Shown in pieces: positions 51,524-59,913 of a stretch of DNA of 64,000 bases. The notes under the pieces are model-generated. The model had not been told where the DNA came from. It searched no databases and was given only the letters and a program-made list of their open reading frames with translations. The stretch covers positions 2,461,001-2,525,000 of the forward strand of contig NZ_CP010407.1 of assembly GCF_000830005.1 (NCBI RefSeq), in the 5' to 3' direction. Positions within the stretch are counted from its first letter, which is position 1. Every line of letters starts with the position of its first letter. The position numbers and the translations under genes were made by a program. This DNA comes from Streptomyces vietnamensis (GTDB taxonomy: Bacteria > Actinomycetota > Actinomycetes > Streptomycetales > Streptomycetaceae).

Positions 51524-52126
51524 CTACCACCGCGCCGGCGGCGGGGCCGTCAGCCGGTCGGCGAGGCCCGAGAGGCGATCCCTGAAGCGGCGGCTGCCCC
51601 GTGGTGACGGCAGGCTGTTCTCGCCCGCCGCCGCGCTGACCAGGTGTTGCACCGTGTCCAGGTCGACCTCGGCGCCCTCGGCCACGGTGAGCGTCTCGTG
51701 CGCGAGGCCCCGGACCTCCTCGTCGCCGCCGTCGAGCGAGAGCACGGTCGCCCCCGCCCGCCGGGCGTCGTGCACCCGCTGGAGCAGCCCCGCGTCCGGG
51801 CGCTCCGGCGCCACCATGAGCAGCGTCGCCCCGCGCCCTGCGGCCTCCAGGCGGCCGAGGCCGACCGCCAGGTGCGCCGGGGCGCCGGGCCGCACCCGGT
51901 GCCGTACCAGCGTGGGCGCCAGCTCCGGGAGGCCCGACCAGGCGGACTCGTCGACGAGGTGCGCCGCGAGGTGCCAGGGCTCGTACTCCTCCGTGCCGAC
52001 CAGGAGCAGTCCGCCCCGGTGCGGTACGACGGAGGACCGGAGCGCGCCCGCGAACCGGCGGGCCGCCCCGGGCCACTCCGTCCCGGCGAGCACTTCCCGC
52101 AACAAGGCGACCCGTACGGCATCCAT
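51524..52126 (-). CDS. Hypothetical conserved actinobacterial protein
   Basis: Cytoplasmic protein of 200 residues. No named domain recognised. It has an alpha/beta pattern with GATLLMVAPERPDAGLLQRV and GATVLSLDGGDEEVRGLAHE, reminiscent of SIS-like or receiver-type folds, and a basic C-terminus (RGSRRFRDRLSGLADRL). Divergent from the MFS gene, with a 12-bp tandem repeat array in between. Confidence 0.7.
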   Translation of the reverse strand: MDAVRVALLREVLAGTEWPGAARRFAGALRSSVVPHRGGLLLVGTEEYEPWHLAAHLVDESAWSGLPELAPTLVRHRVRPGAPAHLAVGLGRLEAAGRGATLLMVAPERPDAGLLQRVHDARRAGATVLSLDGGDEEVRGLAHETLTVAEGAEVDLDTVQHLVSAAAGENSLPSPRGSRRFRDRLSGLADRLTAPPPARW

Positions 52127-52181
52127 GGGCCCGCATCCTGCCGGAGTCGGGGGCCGCGCGCGGCGGATCGGGGAGCTTCCA

Positions 52182-52265
52182 CCCGTACGGGAGCCCGCAT
52201 GGGAGCCCGTACGAGAGTCCGTGCGGGAGTCCGTGCGGGAGCCCCGTACGAGAGCCCCGTACGGG
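52182..52265. repeat. 12-bp minisatellite between divergent genes
   Basis: Seven units of the form CCCGTACGGGAG run head to tail (five of 12 bases, then one of 13 and one of 11). Most units contain an internal GTAC and inverted CCCG/CGGG, so each is itself nearly palindromic. It occupies the promoter region of the MFS gene. Confidence 0.8.
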
Positions 52266-52313
52266 CCGTAATTCGGTTGCCCCCTCCATCCATCGGTCGG
52301 AGCATGACCCTTT

Positions 52314-53609
52314 GTGTCCGCCAAGCTCTCCGCCCTGCTGCCCGATCTCGCGCCCTGGCGTTCGTCCTCCGACTTCCGGCTCCTGTGGGTGCAGGGGATC
52401 GTCACGTACTTCGGCAGCGCGATGGCGATGATCGCCCTGCCGCTGCAGATCAAGGAGCTGACGGGTTCGCCGCTCGCGGTCGGCGCGATGGGCGCGGTCG
52501 AGCTGGTGCCGCTGGTGGTGTTCGGCCTGTACGGCGGGGCGCTCGCGGACGCGGTCGACCGGCGGAAGGTGATCCTCTGGACGGAGGCGGGGCTCGGGCT
52601 GCTCGCCGTGCTCCTGCTGCTCAACTCGCTGTTCCCGGAGCCGATGCTGTGGCCGCTGTACGTGGTGGCGGCCGGGGTGTCGATGCTCGCGGGGCTCCAG
52701 CGTCCGGCGCTCGACTCGCTGCTCTCCCGGATCGTGCCGCACGAGCAGCAGACGGCGGCGGCCGCGCTGAACTCGCTGCGCTGGCAGGTCGGCTCGATCG
52801 CGGGTCCGGCGCTCGGCGGCCTGGTGGTGGCGTACGCGGGTCACGCGTCCGCGTACGGGGTGACGGTCGCCTGTTTCGCGGTCTCGGTCCTGATGTGCCG
52901 CCGCCTGTCCCCCGCACCGCCCGCGCACGACGCGGAGAAGCCCTCGCTGCGGGGCATCGCGGAGGGCGCGCGGTACGCCTGGTCGCGGCCGGTGCTGCTC
53001 GGCACGTACGTGATCGACATGGCGGCGATGTTCTTCGCGTTCCCGAACACGATCTTCCCGTTCCTCGCGGACGAGCTGGACGCGGACTGGTCGCTCGGTC
53101 TGATGTACGCGGCGGGCTCGGTCGGCTCCCTGGTCCTCGGCCTGACCAGCGGCTGGACCTCGAAGGTCCGGCGGCACGGGCTGCTCGTGGCCGGGGGCGC
53201 GGCCGGCTGGGGTCTGGCGATCGCGGCGGCCGGCTGGTTCGGGAACGTGTGGCTGGTGCTGCTGTGCCTGGCCTTCGCGGGCGCGGGCGACATGCTGAGC
53301 GGGCTCGGCCGGGCCACGATCTGGAACCAGACGATCCCGGAGGAGCTGCGCGGCCGGCTCGCCGGCATCGAGGTCCTCTCCTGGAGCATCGGCCCGCAGC
53401 TGGGCCAGGTCCGGGCGGGCGCGATGGCCGGCTGGACCGGCACGCGGACGGCCGTCTGGACGGGTGGCGTGGCGTGCGTGGCCTCGGTGGGGCTGCTCTG
53501 CCTGGCGCTGCCGAAGCTGCTCTCGTACGACTCCGAGACGGACGAGGACTCGCTGCGCCGCAAGGCCCAGCAGGAGGCGACCCGGCGGGAGGCCGCCGAG
53601 GCCGCCTGA
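52314..53609 (+). CDS. MFS exporter (EntS/MFS_3-like)
   Basis: Transporter of 431 residues with about 12 membrane segments, starting GTG at 52314. Motif A-like GGALADAVDRRKVILWTEA and the N-terminal DFRLLWVQGIVTYFGSAMAM match the MFS_3 group that includes enterobactin exporters. The tail is charged (DSETDEDSLRRKAQQEATRR). Substrate unknown; siderophore export is one possibility. Confidence 0.9.
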   Translation: MSAKLSALLPDLAPWRSSSDFRLLWVQGIVTYFGSAMAMIALPLQIKELTGSPLAVGAMGAVELVPLVVFGLYGGALADAVDRRKVILWTEAGLGLLAVLLLLNSLFPEPMLWPLYVVAAGVSMLAGLQRPALDSLLSRIVPHEQQTAAAALNSLRWQVGSIAGPALGGLVVAYAGHASAYGVTVACFAVSVLMCRRLSPAPPAHDAEKPSLRGIAEGARYAWSRPVLLGTYVIDMAAMFFAFPNTIFPFLADELDADWSLGLMYAAGSVGSLVLGLTSGWTSKVRRHGLLVAGGAAGWGLAIAAAGWFGNVWLVLLCLAFAGAGDMLSGLGRATIWNQTIPEELRGRLAGIEVLSWSIGPQLGQVRAGAMAGWTGTRTAVWTGGVACVASVGLLCLALPKLLSYDSETDEDSLRRKAQQEATRREAAEAA

Positions 53610-53719
53610 ACGGCCCCGACGGCCCCCGCGGGGTCCTGTACTCCGCGAAACCGGGTCCCCGCGGAGCCCGAGCCCGCCCAAGGAGTCCCGGGCCCAAGGG
53701 GCCCCGGCCCCGCGGGGTC

Positions 53720-53953
53720 CTAGTCCTCCGGTGTCTGGTCCTTCCCCGCGGCGTCGTGCCACTTGGGGTCGGTCTCCCACTCCAGGTTCCGCTCGCGGGC
53801 GGTCTCCATGGCGTGGGAGGCCTCCTCACGGCTGGCGTACGGGCCGAAGCGGTTCTTCGCCGGGCACTCGGGGCCCTCCTCGACCTTCTTGTGCTCCAGG
53901 CAGTAGTACCACTCGCCCGGTTTGCCCGTGGGGCGCTTCTTGAACAGGGCCAT
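53720..53953 (-). CDS. Small conserved protein with Cys/His residues
   Basis: Protein of 77 residues beginning [20 protein letters not shown]. One Cys and one His per half ([18 protein letters not shown]) might bind metal. The second half ([20 protein letters not shown]) resembles an SPOR-like or stress motif. The ATG at 53953 has GGAG nine bases upstream. Common in Streptomyces next to map; function unknown. The gap 53610-53719 is GC-rich and gene-free. Confidence 0.78.
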   Translation of the reverse strand: MALFKKRPTGKPGEWYYCLEHKKVEEGPECPAKNRFGPYASREEASHAMETARERNLEWETDPKWHDAAGKDQTPED

Positions 53954-54001
53954 CGTCTTCGGCTCCTTCCTTCGGGACCATGCTGCCCCAGACCCGGTCG
54001 T

Positions 54002-54007
54002 TAGACT
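54002..54007 (+). promoter_or_regulatory. -10 box (TAGACT) for apparently leaderless map mRNA
   Basis: TAGACT ends seven bases before the map ATG at 54015 and there is no Shine-Dalgarno site. The start of transcription is inferred to be at the A of ATG. Confidence 0.45.
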
Positions 54008-54014
54008 CGCTGGC

Positions 54015-54872
54015 ATGTCTGGCCAGTCGCTTCTCGTACCGGGGGAGCTCTCCCCCCACCGCTCCGTTCCGGGCTCCATCCGCCGCCCCGAGTACGTCGG
54101 GAAGCCCGCACCGGCCCCGTACACCGGGCCCGAGGTGCAGGATTCCGACACCATCGAACGGATGCGGATCGCCGGCCGCATCGCCGCGCAGGCGATGGAG
54201 GAGGCCGCCAAGCACATCGCTCCGGGTGTCACCACCGACGAGCTCGACCGGGTCGCGCACGAGTACATGTGCGACCACGGCGCCTATCCGTCCACGCTGG
54301 GCTACCGCGGCTTCCCGAAGTCGCTGTGCGCCTCGATCAACGAGGTCATCTGCCACGGCATCCCGGACTCCACCGTCCTGCGGGACGGCGACATCGTGAA
54401 CCTGGACGTCACCGCGTACATCAACGGCGTCCACGGCGACAACAACGCCACCTATCTCTGCGGTGACGTCGACGAGGAGTCGCGGCTGCTCGTGGAGCGC
54501 ACCCGGGAGTCCCTGAACCGGGCGATCAAGGCGGTGAAGCCGGGCCGCCAGATCAACATCATCGGGCGGGTCATCGAGTCGTACGCCAAGCGCTTCGGCT
54601 ACGGCGTCGTGCGCGACTTCACCGGGCACGGCATCAACTCGTCGTTCCACTCCGGCCTGATCGTCCCGCACTACGACTCGCCCCACCACACCACCGAGAT
54701 CAAGACCGGCATGACGTTCACGATCGAGCCGATGCTGACGCTCGGCACCCACGACTACGACATGTGGGACGACGGCTGGACCGTGGTGACCAAGGACCGG
54801 AAGCGGACGGCGCAGTTCGAGCACACGCTCGTGGTGACCGACAACGGGGCCGAAATCCTTACGTTGCCCTGA
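54015..54872 (+). CDS. map: Type I methionine aminopeptidase
   Basis: Removes the initiator Met from nascent proteins, 285 residues. The N-terminal ~40-residue extension with a proline-rich SH3-ligand-like stretch ([14 protein letters not shown]) is the actinobacterial MapA/MapB type. Metal ligands are all present: Asp in NLDVTAY and HGDNNATY, His in [10 protein letters not shown], Glu in FTIEPML and in [10 protein letters not shown]; the S1 His is in VICHGIP. Likely leaderless start. Confidence 0.96.
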   Translation: MSGQSLLVPGELSPHRSVPGSIRRPEYVGKPAPAPYTGPEVQDSDTIERMRIAGRIAAQAMEEAAKHIAPGVTTDELDRVAHEYMCDHGAYPSTLGYRGFPKSLCASINEVICHGIPDSTVLRDGDIVNLDVTAYINGVHGDNNATYLCGDVDEESRLLVERTRESLNRAIKAVKPGRQINIIGRVIESYAKRFGYGVVRDFTGHGINSSFHSGLIVPHYDSPHHTTEIKTGMTFTIEPMLTLGTHDYDMWDDGWTVVTKDRKRTAQFEHTLVVTDNGAEILTLP

Positions 54873-54873
54873 G

Positions 54874-54895
54874 CCCGTGAGCGGGTAGCGTTTTT
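54874..54895 (+). terminator. Possible intrinsic terminator after map
   Basis: CCCG-TGAG-CGGG is a short hairpin followed by TAGCGTTTTT, one of the few T-runs in the window. Immediately after the map stop codon. Confidence 0.45.
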
Positions 54896-54923
54896 ACCGA
54901 CAGGACGTCGGGAACCGGTTGAC

Positions 54924-54937
54924 TTAGGCAAGCCTAA
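54924..54937. promoter_or_regulatory. Iron-box-like site upstream of heme oxygenase
   Basis: TTAGGC-AA-GCCTAA is a 6+2+6 inverted repeat that closely matches the DtxR/DmdR iron-box half-sites (TTAGGC/GCCTAA). It overlaps a TTGACT -35 element at 54919-54924. Iron-loaded repressor here would block the promoter; the role is inferred from the motif and the downstream genes. Confidence 0.75.
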
Positions 54938-54987
54938 CTCGGCAGGATCGTCACCGGTTCCCGTCCCATCGGTCTCGGAGGCACGCC

Positions 54988-55638
54988 TTGGACACGCCCT
55001 TCTCCACGCTCATCCGCACGGCCTCGCACGAGCAGCACACGGAGGCGGAGACCTCGTCCTTCATGGGCGACCTCCTGGGCGGACGCCTCGCCGTCGACGC
55101 GTACGCGCGGTACACGGAGCAGCTCTGGTTCGTGTACCGGGCCCTGGAGGAGGGCGCCGAGGCGCTCCGCGCGGACCCGGTCGCGGGGCCGTTCATACAG
55201 CCCGAGCTGTTCCGCACGGCCGCCCTGGAGCAGGACCTCGCCCACCTGCGCGGGCCCGGCTGGCGCGCGGGGGTCTCCCCGCTGCCCGCCACCGCGGCGT
55301 ACGCCGAGCGGGTCGCCGAGTGCGCCCGCGACTGGCCGGCCGGCTATGTGGCCCACCACTACACGCGCTACCTGGGCGACCTGTCGGGCGGTCAGATCAT
55401 CCGCGACAGGGCGGAGCGGACCTGGGGCTTCGACCGCAAGGGCGACGGCGTCCGGTTCTACGTGTTCGAGGAGATCTCCAACCCGGCGGCGTTCAAGCGG
55501 GCGTACCGGGAGCTGCTCGACCGGGTGAACGCCGACGACCTGGAGAAGCAGCGGATCGTCGACGAGTGCAAGCGCGCCTTCGACTTCAACAGCGCGGTCT
55601 TCCGCGAGCTGGGCGGGGAGTACCCCCTCAGCGCCTGA
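54988..55638 (+). CDS. Heme oxygenase (biliverdin-producing)
   Basis: Opens heme to release iron, CO and biliverdin, 216 residues, cytoplasmic. The TTG start has GGAGG seven bases upstream. Proximal ligand His17 lies in SHEQHTEAE; the distal helix reads YLGDLSGGQ, the HO signature. C-terminal YRELLDRVN and FNSAVFRELG are typical. The iron-box-like site at 54924-54937 points to iron repression, in keeping with the nearby efe genes. Confidence 0.95.
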   Translation: MDTPFSTLIRTASHEQHTEAETSSFMGDLLGGRLAVDAYARYTEQLWFVYRALEEGAEALRADPVAGPFIQPELFRTAALEQDLAHLRGPGWRAGVSPLPATAAYAERVAECARDWPAGYVAHHYTRYLGDLSGGQIIRDRAERTWGFDRKGDGVRFYVFEEISNPAAFKRAYRELLDRVNADDLEKQRIVDECKRAFDFNSAVFRELGGEYPLSA

Positions 55639-55662
55639 GCCCCCGGGGCGGCGCCGGATCGT

Positions 55663-56331
55663 TCAGAGCTGGATCGTTCCCTCCAGGCGGACCCGGCCGC
55701 CCAACTCCACGATGCCGTCGGGGCCGGGAGCGGTGAGCAGCTGCGAGCCCTGCCCCTGGATGATGTTCAGGGCCCGCCCCAGCTCCGCCGTGAGGAGCAG
55801 CGCCGCCGCGCCGGTCGCCTCGTCCTCGTCGATGCCGTCGCCGCGGCCCGGGAAGGCCCGCGCCCTGATCCGGCCCGCGGCCTCCTCCTCCCAGGCCCAG
55901 GCGTAGATCCACTCCCCCGGCTCGGGCACGTCGAGGGCCTCGACCTCGGCGACGGAGCCGTACTGGCGCAGCGTGCGGGGCGGCGCCCATTCGGCGCGCG
56001 CCTCGATCCAGGTGAACTCCCCGTCGCCGCGCACCCAGACCTCGCCGGCCGGAGGCTGGACGACCTCCAGGTCGAGGAGCCAGGCGGTGCCGACGAGCGG
56101 GTGTCCGGCGAAGGGCAGTCGCAGGCCGGGCGTGTAGATGTCGACGATCCCGCGCTCCGGGTCGTCCACGAAGACCGTCTCGCTGAAGCCGAGTTCCTTG
56201 GCGAGCGCCTGCCGGGAGGACTCGTCGGGGTGGGTACGGGCGTCCCGTACGACTCCGAGACGGTTGCCGTGCCGGCCGTCGCCCGCACAGAAGACCCGGA
56301 GGACGTCGATGTCAGTGGCGGTCGTGTTCAT
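55663..56331 (-). CDS. PhzF-family isomerase/epimerase-like protein
   Basis: Protein of 222 residues, somewhat short for PhzF (~260-290). It has the two-fold diaminopimelate-epimerase fold hallmarks: GNRLGVV near residue 22, the active-site Glu in LGFSETVFV, the loop PFAGHPLVGTA and DEATGAAALLL in the second half. Function of most PhzF proteins is unknown. Set on the opposite strand between the heme oxygenase gene and efeO. Confidence 0.88.
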   Translation of the reverse strand: MNTTATDIDVLRVFCAGDGRHGNRLGVVRDARTHPDESSRQALAKELGFSETVFVDDPERGIVDIYTPGLRLPFAGHPLVGTAWLLDLEVVQPPAGEVWVRGDGEFTWIEARAEWAPPRTLRQYGSVAEVEALDVPEPGEWIYAWAWEEEAAGRIRARAFPGRGDGIDEDEATGAAALLLTAELGRALNIIQGQGSQLLTAPGPDGIVELGGRVRLEGTIQL

Positions 56332-56527
56332 GTCGGAATTGAATCATCGACCGGTCCCGCGCGGAGGGCTTCCTTCCTCCGTACCGGCGCGTAACGAGAA
56401 TCCGGACAATCCGCCGCGCTTGACCTTCCCTTGACCAAGACATGAGGGCCCCATGGAGACTCTGTGACCCGGTCGTGTCCGGTACGCCCGGCCTGAGAGC
56501 TGAATCACTGGACCGGTGGGTATTGCT

Positions 56528-56560
56528 GAGGTAAGCCTCGGTTAAGTTAGGTCCGCCTCA
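56528..56560. promoter_or_regulatory. Iron-box-like repeats upstream of efeO
   Basis: GAGGTAAGCCTC (56528-56539) and the nearby GTTAAGTTAGGT followed by GCCTCA (to 56560) resemble overlapping DmdR-type iron boxes. They sit 28-60 bases before the efeO start. The wider gap 56332-56527 contains no gene. Confidence 0.5.
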
Positions 56561-56587
56561 GTCCGTCCCCGCGTTCCTGGAGTCCCC

Positions 56588-57742
56588 ATGCGAGCCGTCC
56601 GCCTCTCCGTCGTCACCGCCGCCGCGACCGCGGCGGCTCTGACCGCCGTCACGGGCTGCGCCGAGAAAAGCGACTCCAAGGCGAGCGACGACGCGATCAC
56701 CGTCGTCGCCAAGGACGACTCCTGCGAGGTCTCGAAGAAGGAGTTCCCGGCCGGGCACGTGAAGCTCGCCGTCGAGAACCGCGGCTCCAAGATCACCGAG
56801 GTCTACGCCCTCTTCCCGGACGACCGGATCGTCGCCGAGCGCGAGAACATCGGCCCCGGCACCAAGGCCACCATCACCGCCGAGTTCAAGGCCGGCGACT
56901 ACGTCATCGCCTGCAAGCCCGGCATGAAGGGCGACGGCATCCGCCAGACCGTCAAGGCCACCGGCGGCAAGGCCGCCGCCAAGCGCTCCCCCGAGATGGA
57001 CGCCGCCGTCGCCGCCTACCGCCAGTACGTCCAGGCGCAGGCCGACGAGACCCTCCCCAAGGTGAAGGTCTTCACCGACGCCGTCCGCGCCGGTGACGTC
57101 GAGGCCGCGAAGAAGGCCTACGCCGAGTCCCGCATCGGCTGGGAGCGCACCGAGCCGGTCGCCGAGTCCTTCGGCGACATCGACCCCAAGGTCGACGTCC
57201 GCGAGGACGGCCTGGAGGACGGCCAGGACCCGGCGAAGGACTGGACCGGCTGGCACCGCCTGGAGAAGGCGCTCTGGCAGGACAAGAAGATCGGCGACCG
57301 CGAGAAGCAGCTCGCCGACCTCCTCGACAAGGACCTCGCGGACTGGCAGAAGCGGGTCGGCAAGGCCGAGATCACCCCGACCTCCATGGCCAACGGCGCC
57401 AAGGAACTCCTGGACGAGGTCGCCACCGGCAAGGTCACCGGCGAGGAGGAGCGCTACTCCCACACCGACCTCGTCGACTTCAAGGCGAACGTCGAGGGCG
57501 CGCAGAAGTCCTTCGACCTGCTCAAGCCGGTCGCCTCGAAGAACGACCCGAAGCTGGTCGCCGAACTCGACAAGCAGTTCGCCGCGCTGAACGCGCTGCT
57601 CGACAAGTACCGCACGGACAAGAGCGGTTACGTCTTCACCTCGTACGAGAAGGTCGGCAAGGCCGAGCGCAAGGAGCTCTCCGACGGCGTCAACGCGCTC
57701 GCCGAGCCGCTCTCCAAGCTCGCCGCCGCGGTCGTCAAGTAA
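56588..57742 (+). CDS. efeO: Iron uptake system component EfeO
   Basis: Iron-binding component of the EfeUOB ferrous/ferric uptake system, 384 residues. Lipoprotein signal ending VTGC with Cys24. An N-terminal cupredoxin-like domain (~38-120, SCEVSKKEFPAGHVKLAVEN) is followed by an M75 imelysin-like domain (~135-384) with the HxxE motif in GWHRLEKALW and ESRIGWERTEP. First gene of a tight efeO-efeB-efeU operon preceded by iron-box-like sites. Confidence 0.95.
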   Translation: MRAVRLSVVTAAATAAALTAVTGCAEKSDSKASDDAITVVAKDDSCEVSKKEFPAGHVKLAVENRGSKITEVYALFPDDRIVAERENIGPGTKATITAEFKAGDYVIACKPGMKGDGIRQTVKATGGKAAAKRSPEMDAAVAAYRQYVQAQADETLPKVKVFTDAVRAGDVEAAKKAYAESRIGWERTEPVAESFGDIDPKVDVREDGLEDGQDPAKDWTGWHRLEKALWQDKKIGDREKQLADLLDKDLADWQKRVGKAEITPTSMANGAKELLDEVATGKVTGEEERYSHTDLVDFKANVEGAQKSFDLLKPVASKNDPKLVAELDKQFAALNALLDKYRTDKSGYVFTSYEKVGKAERKELSDGVNALAEPLSKLAAAVVK

Positions 57743-57762
57743 TCGGAAGGGAGCTGCACCGG

Positions 57763-59025
57763 ATGTCCGAGAACACCACTGAGGAGCAGGGCGCCGCGCC
57801 CTCCCGCCGCAAGGTCATCGGCTGGGGCGGTGCCGGGCTCGCGCTCGGTGCCGCCGCGGCCGGCGGCGCCGTCGCGCTGACCCGCGACGGCGACCACACC
57901 GCCCCGGTCGCCGACAGCGGCGGGGCCGTGCCCTTCCACGGCCCGCACCAGGCCGGCATCGCCACCGCCGTGCAGGACCGGCTGCACTTCGCGTCCTTCG
58001 ACGTGAAGACGAAGGACCGCGACGAGCTGATCCAGCTCCTCAAGGACTGGACGCGGGCCGCCGAGCGGATGACGGCCGGCGCCGAGGTCGGCGAGGGCGC
58101 CTACGGCGGCCTGCCGGAGGCCCCGCCGGACGACACGGGCGAGGCCCTCGGCCTCAAGCCCTCCCGCCTCACCCTCACGATCGGCTTCGGCCCCTCGCTC
58201 TTCGACGGGCGCTTCGGGCTGAAGGACAAGCGGCCCGGGGCCCTGGTGGAGCTGCCCAAGTTCCCGGGCGACAACCTGGATCCGGCGCGCAGCGGCGGCG
58301 ACATCTGCGTGCAGGCCTGCGCGGACGACCCGCAGGTCGCCGTGCACGCCATCCGCAACCTCGCCCGGATCGGCTTCGGCAAGGTCGCGGTGCGCTGGTC
58401 GCAGCTGGGCTTCGGCAAGACGTCCTCGACGACCCCGGACGCCCAGACCCCGCGCAACCTCTTCGGCTTCAAGGACGGCACCCGCAACATCGCGGGCACC
58501 GAGACCGACCGGCTCGCGAAGCACGTGTGGGTCTCCGGCAAGGACGCCGAGGGCGCCGCGGCCTGGATGGACGGCGGCTCGTACCTCGTCGCCCGCCGCA
58601 TCCGCATGAACGTCGAGACCTGGGACCGCACTCCGCTCTCCGAGCAGGAGGACATCTTCGGCCGGGACAAGAAGGAAGGCGCTCCGGTCGGCAAGGCCAA
58701 GGAGCACGACGAGCCGTTCCTGAAGGCGATGAAGCCGGACTCGCACGTCCGGCTCGCGCACCCGGACAGCAACAACGGGGCGACGATCCTGCGCCGCGGC
58801 TACTCCTTCACCGACGGCACGGACGGCCTCGGCCGGCTGGACGCGGGCCTGTTCTTCCTGGCGTACATGAAGGACGTCCGCACCGGCTTCATCCCGGTGC
58901 AGACCTCGCTGGCCAAGAACGACGCGCTCAACGAGTACACACAGCACGTGGGTTCGGCGCTGTTCGCCGTCCCGCCGGGCGTCCGCGACAAGGACGACTG
59001 GTGGGGCCGGGCGCTGTTCGCGTAA
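57763..59025 (+). CDS. efeB: Deferrochelatase/DyP-type peroxidase EfeB
   Basis: Heme-containing DyP peroxidase exported with EfeO, 420 residues. Twin-arginine signal (SRRKVIGWGGAGLALGAAAA, Arg15-Arg16). The DyP motif GFKDGTRN (GxxDG) is at ~235 and the likely proximal His lies in RLAHPDSNNG. EfeB oxidises ferrous iron or may extract iron from heme. Starts 20 bases after efeO. Confidence 0.95.
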   Translation: MSENTTEEQGAAPSRRKVIGWGGAGLALGAAAAGGAVALTRDGDHTAPVADSGGAVPFHGPHQAGIATAVQDRLHFASFDVKTKDRDELIQLLKDWTRAAERMTAGAEVGEGAYGGLPEAPPDDTGEALGLKPSRLTLTIGFGPSLFDGRFGLKDKRPGALVELPKFPGDNLDPARSGGDICVQACADDPQVAVHAIRNLARIGFGKVAVRWSQLGFGKTSSTTPDAQTPRNLFGFKDGTRNIAGTETDRLAKHVWVSGKDAEGAAAWMDGGSYLVARRIRMNVETWDRTPLSEQEDIFGRDKKEGAPVGKAKEHDEPFLKAMKPDSHVRLAHPDSNNGATILRRGYSFTDGTDGLGRLDAGLFFLAYMKDVRTGFIPVQTSLAKNDALNEYTQHVGSALFAVPPGVRDKDDWWGRALFA

Positions 59026-59043
59026 CCGAGGAGGAGAACCGAC

Positions 59044-59913
59044 GTGTTCGGAAACTATCTGATCGGCCTGCGTGAGGGCCTCGAAGCCAGCCTGGTCGTC
59101 TGCATCCTCATCGCGTACCTGGTGAAGACCGGGCGCAAGGACGCGCTGAAGCCGATCTGGATCGGCATCGGCGTGGCCGTCGGCGTGGCCCTGGCCTTCG
59201 GCGCGGGCCTGGAGTTCGGCTCCCAGGAGCTGACCTTCGAGGCGCAGGAGGCGCTCGGCGGCTCGCTGTCGGTCCTCGCCGTGGGCCTGGTGACCTGGAT
59301 GGTCTTCTGGATGCGTCGGACCGCCCGGCACCTGAAGACGGAGCTGCACGGCAAGCTCGACGCGGCCCTGCAGATGGGCACCGGCGCGCTGGTCGCCACC
59401 GCCTTCCTCGCGGTGGGCCGCGAGGGCCTGGAGACGGCGCTCTTCGTGTGGGCGTCGGTCCGGGCCTCCTCGGACGGCTCGTACGCGCCGCTGGCCGGCG
59501 TCATCCTCGGCCTGCTCACGGCCGTCTTCCTCGGCTGGCTGTTCTACCGGGGCGCGCTGAAGATCAACCTGGCGAAGTTCTTCACCTGGACCGGCGGGAT
59601 GCTGGTCGTGGTGGCGGCGGGCGTGCTCGCGTACGGCGTGCACGACCTCCAGGAGGCCGGCTTCATCAGCGGCCTCGCGGACAAGGCCTTCGACATCTCG
59701 GCGACGATCCCGCCGGACAGCTGGTACGGCACGCTCCTCAAGGGCGTCTTCAACTTCCAGCCGGATCCGACGGTCGTTCAGGTCACGGTGTGGGCGCTGT
59801 ATCTGATCCCGACGCTCGCGCTGTTCCTGGCCCCGATAGGGTCGGGTCCGTCCGTGCGGGTGAAGAAGCAGAAGGCGACCGATGAGAAGGCTGAGGCTGA
59901 GGCGAGCGCTTGA
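59044..59913 (+). CDS. efeU: High-affinity iron permease EfeU (FTR1 family)
   Basis: Membrane permease of 289 residues with seven helices. The two iron-transport REGLE motifs are present: LREGLEASLV at ~9-18 and GREGLETALF at ~124-133. The GTG start at 59044 has GAGGAG nine bases upstream. It completes the efe operon and imports iron bound by EfeO and oxidised by EfeB. Confidence 0.95.
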   Translation: MFGNYLIGLREGLEASLVVCILIAYLVKTGRKDALKPIWIGIGVAVGVALAFGAGLEFGSQELTFEAQEALGGSLSVLAVGLVTWMVFWMRRTARHLKTELHGKLDAALQMGTGALVATAFLAVGREGLETALFVWASVRASSDGSYAPLAGVILGLLTAVFLGWLFYRGALKINLAKFFTWTGGMLVVVAAGVLAYGVHDLQEAGFISGLADKAFDISATIPPDSWYGTLLKGVFNFQPDPTVVQVTVWALYLIPTLALFLAPIGSGPSVRVKKQKATDEKAEAEASA

